This document shows, piece by piece, positions 7,158 to 10,141 of a stretch of 10,141 nucleotides of DNA; position 1 is the stretch's first letter, and every line of letters starts with the position of its first letter. The notes under the pieces are model-generated. The model saw nothing but the letters and a program-made list of their open reading frames with translations. It was not told the origin of the DNA and made no database searches. This DNA comes from Oxalobacter formigenes. Lineage in GTDB: Bacteria > Pseudomonadota > Gammaproteobacteria > Burkholderiales > Burkholderiaceae_D. The position numbers and the translations under genes are program-made. The stretch is taken from NCBI GenBank assembly GCA_019424645.1, contig JAHYZB010000037.1:67781-77921 (forward strand). The letters are read 5' to 3'.

Positions 7158-8348
7158 ATGGAATTTGATATGGTCGATAATGCAACGCTGGGTACCATCA
7201 TCAAGGTGGTTGGCGTAGGTGGTGCTGGCGGCAATGCTGTCCAGCATATGATCAACAAGGGTGTTTCCGGTGTTGAATTTATTGCGGCCAATACGGATGC
7301 GCAGGCTTTGTCGCATTCGGAAGCTCACAATATTATCCAGATCGGCGAAACCGGTCTTGGTGCTGGCATGCGTCCTGACGTAGGCCGCCAGCTGGCGGAA
7401 GATTCGCGCAGCCGTATTGAGGACGCGTTAAGAGGTGCACATATGGTTTTCATCGCGGCTGGTATGGGCGGCGGTACGGGTACCGGCGCTGCTCCGATCG
7501 TAGCTGAAGTCGCCAAGTCGCTGGGCGCACTGACGGTTGCCGTCGTATCCAAACCGTTTTCGTACGAAGGCGACAAGTGCATGGAAATTGCCGAGGAAGG
7601 TCTCGAAGCGCTTTCAGCTCATGTTGATTCGCTGATTGTTATCCTTAACGAAAAGCTCGAGGATATTTATGAAGACGACAGCATGATCGAATGGCTGCAA
7701 CATGCCGATGACGTGCTGAACAACGCCGTTGCCGGTATTGCCGAAATCATCAATGTCCGCGGTCACATCAACGTCGATTTCAATGACGTCAAGACGATCA
7801 TGGGCGAACAGGGCAAGGCCATGATGGGTACGGCCGTGGCAGCAGGTGTCGATCGCGCCAGAATCGCGGCGGAACAGGCTGTTGCTTCCCCGCTGCTTGA
7901 CGGCATCGATCTTTCGGGCGCTCGTGGTGTTCTGGTCAATGTCACGGCAAGCCGTGGTTTGAAAGGTAAGGAAATCAAGGAAGTGATGGCAACGGTTCGT
8001 GCTTTCGCTTCTCCGGATGCAACGATTGCGCAGGGTATCGCCTACGACGATACGATGGGCGAAGACATTCGCGTTACCGTTGTGGCAACCGGACTGGGGC
8101 GCAGCAAAAAACCGATGCGCCTGATCCAGACACCTCAGCTCAGAACCGGTACGAACAATGACGTGGTTATGCCTGTTACCGAAGATGCAGTGGCTACACA
8201 GGAACAGACCACATCTTTTGAAACGCTTCAGAAGCCGGCTGTCTGGCGTCATGGACGCGAATCGGCAACCGATACTGTCCGGGCACTTGAAAAGAACGGC
8301 ATGGAAACATACGACATACCGGCTTTCCTTCGCAGACAGGCAGACTGA
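7158..8348 (+). CDS. ftsZ: Cell division GTPase FtsZ
   Basis: FtsZ is the tubulin-like GTPase that polymerises into the Z-ring on the cytoplasmic side of the membrane. The product is 396 residues. The short N-tail is followed by VVGVGGAGGNAVQHM (17-31), NTDAQAL (45-51), the tubulin signature GGGTGTGAAP (104-113), and the T7 synergy loop NVDFNDVKTIM (205-215). The acidic residues D207 and D210 are positioned to activate GTP hydrolysis in the next subunit. The globular core ends near TVVATGLG (307-314). A linker of roughly 70 residues, rich in Thr, Gln and charged residues, leads to the conserved C-terminal peptide YDIPAFLRRQAD that binds FtsA and ZipA. In the nucleotide pocket, YEGDKCM (136-142) has Cys141 where most FtsZs have Arg (FEGKKRM). 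LQHADDVL stands where an aromatic residue (FGAANDVL) is common. Confidence 0.98.
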   Translation: MEFDMVDNATLGTIIKVVGVGGAGGNAVQHMINKGVSGVEFIAANTDAQALSHSEAHNIIQIGETGLGAGMRPDVGRQLAEDSRSRIEDALRGAHMVFIAAGMGGGTGTGAAPIVAEVAKSLGALTVAVVSKPFSYEGDKCMEIAEEGLEALSAHVDSLIVILNEKLEDIYEDDSMIEWLQHADDVLNNAVAGIAEIINVRGHINVDFNDVKTIMGEQGKAMMGTAVAAGVDRARIAAEQAVASPLLDGIDLSGARGVLVNVTASRGLKGKEIKEVMATVRAFASPDATIAQGIAYDDTMGEDIRVTVVATGLGRSKKPMRLIQTPQLRTGTNNDVVMPVTEDAVATQEQTTSFETLQKPAVWRHGRESATDTVRALEKNGMETYDIPAFLRRQAD

Positions 8349-8357
8349 TTCTGGCGA

Positions 8358-8397
8358 TTCATCTTTCCAGCCGGATGTATCCGGCTGGAAAGATGGG
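8358..8397 (+). terminator. Strong hairpin after ftsZ, probable transcription terminator
   Basis: A perfect 15-bp inverted repeat (arms 8360-8374 and 8381-8395) surrounds the six-base loop ATGTAT, and two T-G wobbles extend it to 8358/8397. It begins about ten bases after the ftsZ stop. The sequence after it (ATATCTTTATTAAATTG) is AT-rich but lacks a continuous T-run, so it may be a leaky terminator or an mRNA 3'-end stabiliser. It separates the dcw operon from lpxC. Confidence 0.7.
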
Positions 8398-8414
8398 ATA
8401 TCTTTATTAAATTG

Positions 8415-8426
8415 TTACAAGTGTAA
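8415..8426. repeat. Short inverted repeat upstream of lpxC promoter, operator-like
   Basis: TTACA and TGTAA in perfect inverted orientation with a two-base spacer (AG), located seven bases before the proposed -35 element. Symmetric sites of this size and position can bind dimeric regulators, but in AT-rich DNA a 5-bp arm can arise by chance. Confidence 0.3.
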
Positions 8427-8433
8427 TAAAAAA

Positions 8434-8461
8434 TTGCCCGTTTTTGCCTGAAGAGTATAAA
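8434..8461 (+). promoter_or_regulatory. Candidate sigma-70 promoter for lpxC
   Basis: TTGCCC (8434-8439, four of six to TTGACA) and TATAAA (8456-8461, five of six to TATAAT) are separated by 16 bases. This is in the 238-base gap between ftsZ and lpxC, downstream of the ftsZ hairpin, with about 125 bases to the lpxC ATG. It is the best match in the gap. A weaker TAAAAT box at 8520-8525 has no convincing -35. The rest of the gap shows no gene on either strand that I can support. Confidence 0.45.
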
Positions 8462-8536
8462 TAGTAAAAACCATTATTGTCATGGGTGGCTGGTTTCAGC
8501 AGGATATCTCGTGACAAGGTAAAATATGCCCTGAGC

Positions 8537-8549
8537 GGACATTTTGTCC
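8537..8549 (+). repeat. Small hairpin in lpxC leader
   Basis: GGACA-TTT-TGTCC, a perfect 5-bp stem with a three-base loop, 37 bases before the lpxC start and inside the predicted leader transcript. It could be structural or chance. No known riboswitch or leader family is recognised. Confidence 0.3.
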
Positions 8550-8586
8550 TGTCTGGTGATTGAATAACGATATAGCGACCCGAATC

Positions 8587-9522
8587 ATGCTGAAGCAACG
8601 TACCATACAATATCCAACCCGCACGGTCGGGATTGGATTGCATTCCGGATATAAAGTCGAACTGGTGCTCCGGCCCGCGGCTCCCGATACCGGTATTGTG
8701 TTTCATCGGACTGATCTGCAACCGGAGGTATCGATTGCTGTCGGCGCTGAAGCCATCGGTGAAACGATGCTGGCTTCCACGCTTGTCAAGGACGGCGTTC
8801 GCATTTCCACTATCGAACACCTGATGTCGGCCTGTTCAGGGCTCGGTATCGACAATCTTCATGTCGACGTCAATGCGGAAGAAATTCCGATCATGGACGG
8901 TTCCGCTTCTTCTTTCGTATTTCTCCTTCAGCAGGCGGGTTTGAAAGAGCAGGATGCCCCGAAAAAATACATCCGTGTCAAAAAGCCGGTAGAAATCAGT
9001 GAAGGAGAAGGTGCGAACAGGAAATGGGCGCGGCTTGAACCCTACAACGGTTTCAAACTGGACTTTTTTATTGAATTCAACCATCCGGCCATTGATTCGA
9101 CTCACCAGAGAGCGGTTATCGATCTGGGAAAGGTTTCTTATGTCAGGGACGTTGCCAGAGCGCGTACTTTCGGTTTCGTGAAGGATGTGGAAACATTGCG
9201 TGGCATGGGATTGGCCCGTGGCGGTTCTCTTGAAAACGCCATTGTCATGGATGAATACCGCATTCTGAATGCTCACGCGCTTCGCTATGAAGATGAGTTC
9301 GTGCGCCACAAGATTCTGGATGCGATTGGCGACTTGTATAACATCGGACATCCGCTCCTGGCGAGCTATACGGCTCACAAGTCCGGTCACGCACTCAATA
9401 ACCAGCTTATCCGTGCATTGCTGGCACAACCTGATGCCTATGAGATCGTGACGTTCACGACAGAGCAGGAAGCGCCGAATTCACTCTTTGAACAATCCAC
9501 GCTGGAATGGCTGCCAGCCTGA
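8587..9522 (+). CDS. lpxC: UDP-3-O-acyl-N-acetylglucosamine deacetylase LpxC
   Basis: LpxC is the zinc-dependent cytoplasmic deacetylase that catalyses the committed step of lipid A synthesis. The product is 311 residues, full length. It opens with MLKQRTI and VGIGLHSG (14-21). Zinc and catalytic motifs are present: STIEHLMSA (74-82, E77 and H78), MDGSA (103-107), and [11 protein letters not shown] (240-250, zinc ligands H241 and D245). A C-terminal HKSGHALNN (264-272) contains the catalytic H268. I chose ATG 8587 because it gives the standard MLKQRTI N-terminus. TTG at 8560 would add nine unconserved residues. No good Shine-Dalgarno precedes the ATG. lpxC follows the ftsZ hairpin and a 238-base gap with its own likely promoter, so it is probably transcribed separately from the dcw operon. 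No peroxiredoxin or other gene lies between ftsZ and lpxC. Confidence 0.98.
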   Translation: MLKQRTIQYPTRTVGIGLHSGYKVELVLRPAAPDTGIVFHRTDLQPEVSIAVGAEAIGETMLASTLVKDGVRISTIEHLMSACSGLGIDNLHVDVNAEEIPIMDGSASSFVFLLQQAGLKEQDAPKKYIRVKKPVEISEGEGANRKWARLEPYNGFKLDFFIEFNHPAIDSTHQRAVIDLGKVSYVRDVARARTFGFVKDVETLRGMGLARGGSLENAIVMDEYRILNAHALRYEDEFVRHKILDAIGDLYNIGHPLLASYTAHKSGHALNNQLIRALLAQPDAYEIVTFTTEQEAPNSLFEQSTLEWLPA

Positions 9523-9538
9523 ACGGCACAAGCTGTCC

Positions 9539-10006
9539 TTATTCCTGTCCGGATTTCCGTTGATGGCTTTTGATCAGTTCGCCTAATGCGGATACAAGCC
9601 TGTTGTTCTGTTTCGTCTTGTCCAGGCTGGAATACAAGTCGACAAGGGATTCATAGGCCTGGTTGGATAAGGTTTTTCTTGCTGCAGGTTTTTCGGAAAA
9701 ACGTTTTTGTGCCAGCTGGACTTTCAGTCGAATCGATTCGACTGGCCATCCTGTCCGGTTCAGCTCAGCCTGCAGATAGGGTATCTGCTGCCGTATGCGG
9801 GCAGCGATAGACTGGTTCGGAACGCCGATGATCATTGTGCCGTTTTCCAGTTTCAACACGGAGCAGGCTGAAAAATGACGCGGCAGGATGGACTGGCATG
9901 TTTTTTCGATTTCCGACAGGCGCCGGGCAGCTTGCAGAAGACCAGACATGTTTTCATGCGAGTCGAGGTATTCTGTGGCGGTAGGAAAAACGTTAGTGAT
10001 TTTCAT
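9539..10006 (-). CDS. DciA-like DUF721 family protein
   Basis: A 155-residue minus-strand protein of the DUF721 (DciA) family. In bacteria lacking DnaC-type loaders, DciA interacts with the replicative helicase DnaB and is needed for replication initiation. The core is about residues 40-95: CSVLKLENGTMIIGVPNQSIAARIRQQIPYLQAELNRTGWPVESIRLKVQ. It has the alternating beta-strand then helix pattern of the KH-like domain of this family (LENGTLVL.V.N...A..LR...P.L...L). The N-terminus is largely helical, and the C-terminus is charged and helical (residues 112-155). It starts at ATG 10006-10004 with no strong ribosome site and converges on lpxC with a 16-base gap. A DUF721 gene between lpxC and secA is, as I recall, a common Burkholderiales arrangement. 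The family call is good; the exact helicase role here is inferred. Confidence 0.8.
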   Translation of the reverse strand: MKITNVFPTATEYLDSHENMSGLLQAARRLSEIEKTCQSILPRHFSACSVLKLENGTMIIGVPNQSIAARIRQQIPYLQAELNRTGWPVESIRLKVQLAQKRFSEKPAARKTLSNQAYESLVDLYSSLDKTKQNNRLVSALGELIKSHQRKSGQE

Positions 10007-10055
10007 GCTCTGGCTGGCTGCTTGATCAGGAAAACGGGGTCAATTTCGAGCTTCA

Positions 10056-10084
10056 AGTATAACCGATCCATCTTTTACTAGCGA
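10056..10084 (-). promoter_or_regulatory. Candidate promoter of the dciA-like gene
   Basis: On the minus strand a TATACT box (complement of 10056-10061) matches five of six -10 consensus bases. Exactly 17 bases upstream is a weak -35 TCGCTA (complement of 10079-10084, three of six). It lies about 50 bases ahead of the start codon. The -10 is good, the -35 poor. Confidence 0.4.
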
Positions 10085-10098
10085 TTCCCGAATTTGCC

Positions 10099-10140
10099 GT
10101 TTTAAAACAACAACCGCATGGCAATTGATGAGTAAATTGC
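10099..10140. repeat. Palindromic AT-rich DNA at right edge
   Basis: GTTTTAAAAC (10099-10108) is a perfect 10-bp palindrome. GCAATT (10121-10126) pairs with AATTGC (10135-10140) across eight bases. They lie between the dciA-like gene and whatever gene continues to the right, a region expected to hold divergent promoters. No open reading frame start can be assigned in the last 135 bases. Confidence 0.35.
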
Positions 10141-10141
10141 G

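Noticed and set aside
8158..8451. 97-codon plus-strand frame at the end of ftsZ
   Set aside because: It lies mostly in another frame of ftsZ and runs through the terminator hairpin.
8407..8820. 137-codon minus-strand frame covering the ftsZ-lpxC gap and the start of lpxC
   Set aside because: It is the only frame that fills the gap, but about half lies opposite lpxC coding sequence. The product shows no family features, so the gap is better read as regulatory DNA.
9586..10081. Plus-strand open frames opposite the dciA-like gene
   Set aside because: The minus-strand frame shows the DUF721 pattern; the plus-strand ones have no motif and no upstream ribosome site.
1..10141. Mobile element, prophage, CRISPR array, toxin-antitoxin or defence system
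   Set aside because: No direct repeats with regular spacing, no transposase or integrase motifs, and no gap large enough for an extra gene. Every long frame is accounted for by housekeeping genes.

Overview
The window is a stretch of the bacterial dcw (division and cell wall) cluster. It is followed by lpxC and, on the opposite strand, a DUF721/DciA-like gene. The order is murD(3' end)-ftsW-murG-murC-ddlB-ftsQ-ftsA-ftsZ-lpxC, then a convergent dciA-like gene. This order, a MurG with 'LVNAD' and 'TSHQRDNA' motifs, an FtsQ starting MWHNVR and an FtsZ ending DIPAFLRRQAD point to a betaproteobacterium of the order Burkholderiales. Base composition looks moderate, roughly half G+C by eye, which is low for that order. 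An Oxalobacter-like member of the Oxalobacteraceae is my best guess, but that is inference.

Layout. Positions 1-5824 carry peptidoglycan precursor genes (murD, murG, murC, ddlB) interleaved with the SEDS protein FtsW and the divisome protein FtsQ. They are packed with 4-, 14- and 1-base overlaps or gaps of 7-12 bases, as in one polycistronic operon. ftsA overlaps ftsQ by four bases. A 104-base AT-rich gap with a strong Shine-Dalgarno separates ftsA from ftsZ. After ftsZ comes a perfect 15-bp hairpin, then a 238-base gap with a plausible lpxC promoter. lpxC (lipid A synthesis) and the minus-strand dciA-like gene converge with only 16 bases between them. The last 135 bases hold the dciA-like upstream region with a possible promoter, and palindromic AT-rich DNA that may serve a rightward gene outside the window.

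How the genes work together. MurC adds L-Ala and MurD adds D-Glu to UDP-MurNAc. Ddl supplies D-Ala-D-Ala. MurG makes lipid II, and FtsW polymerises it at the septum. FtsQ connects the periplasmic divisome, FtsA ties FtsZ to the membrane, and FtsZ forms the ring. LpxC commits precursor to lipid A, which identifies a Gram-negative outer-membrane organism. The DciA-like protein probably helps load the replicative helicase.

I found no tRNA, rRNA, CRISPR array, insertion sequence or prophage gene, and no convincing undescribed system. This is a conserved housekeeping locus. The points worth a second look are residue-level departures in FtsZ, MurG and MurD and the non-coding DNA around lpxC and the right edge.
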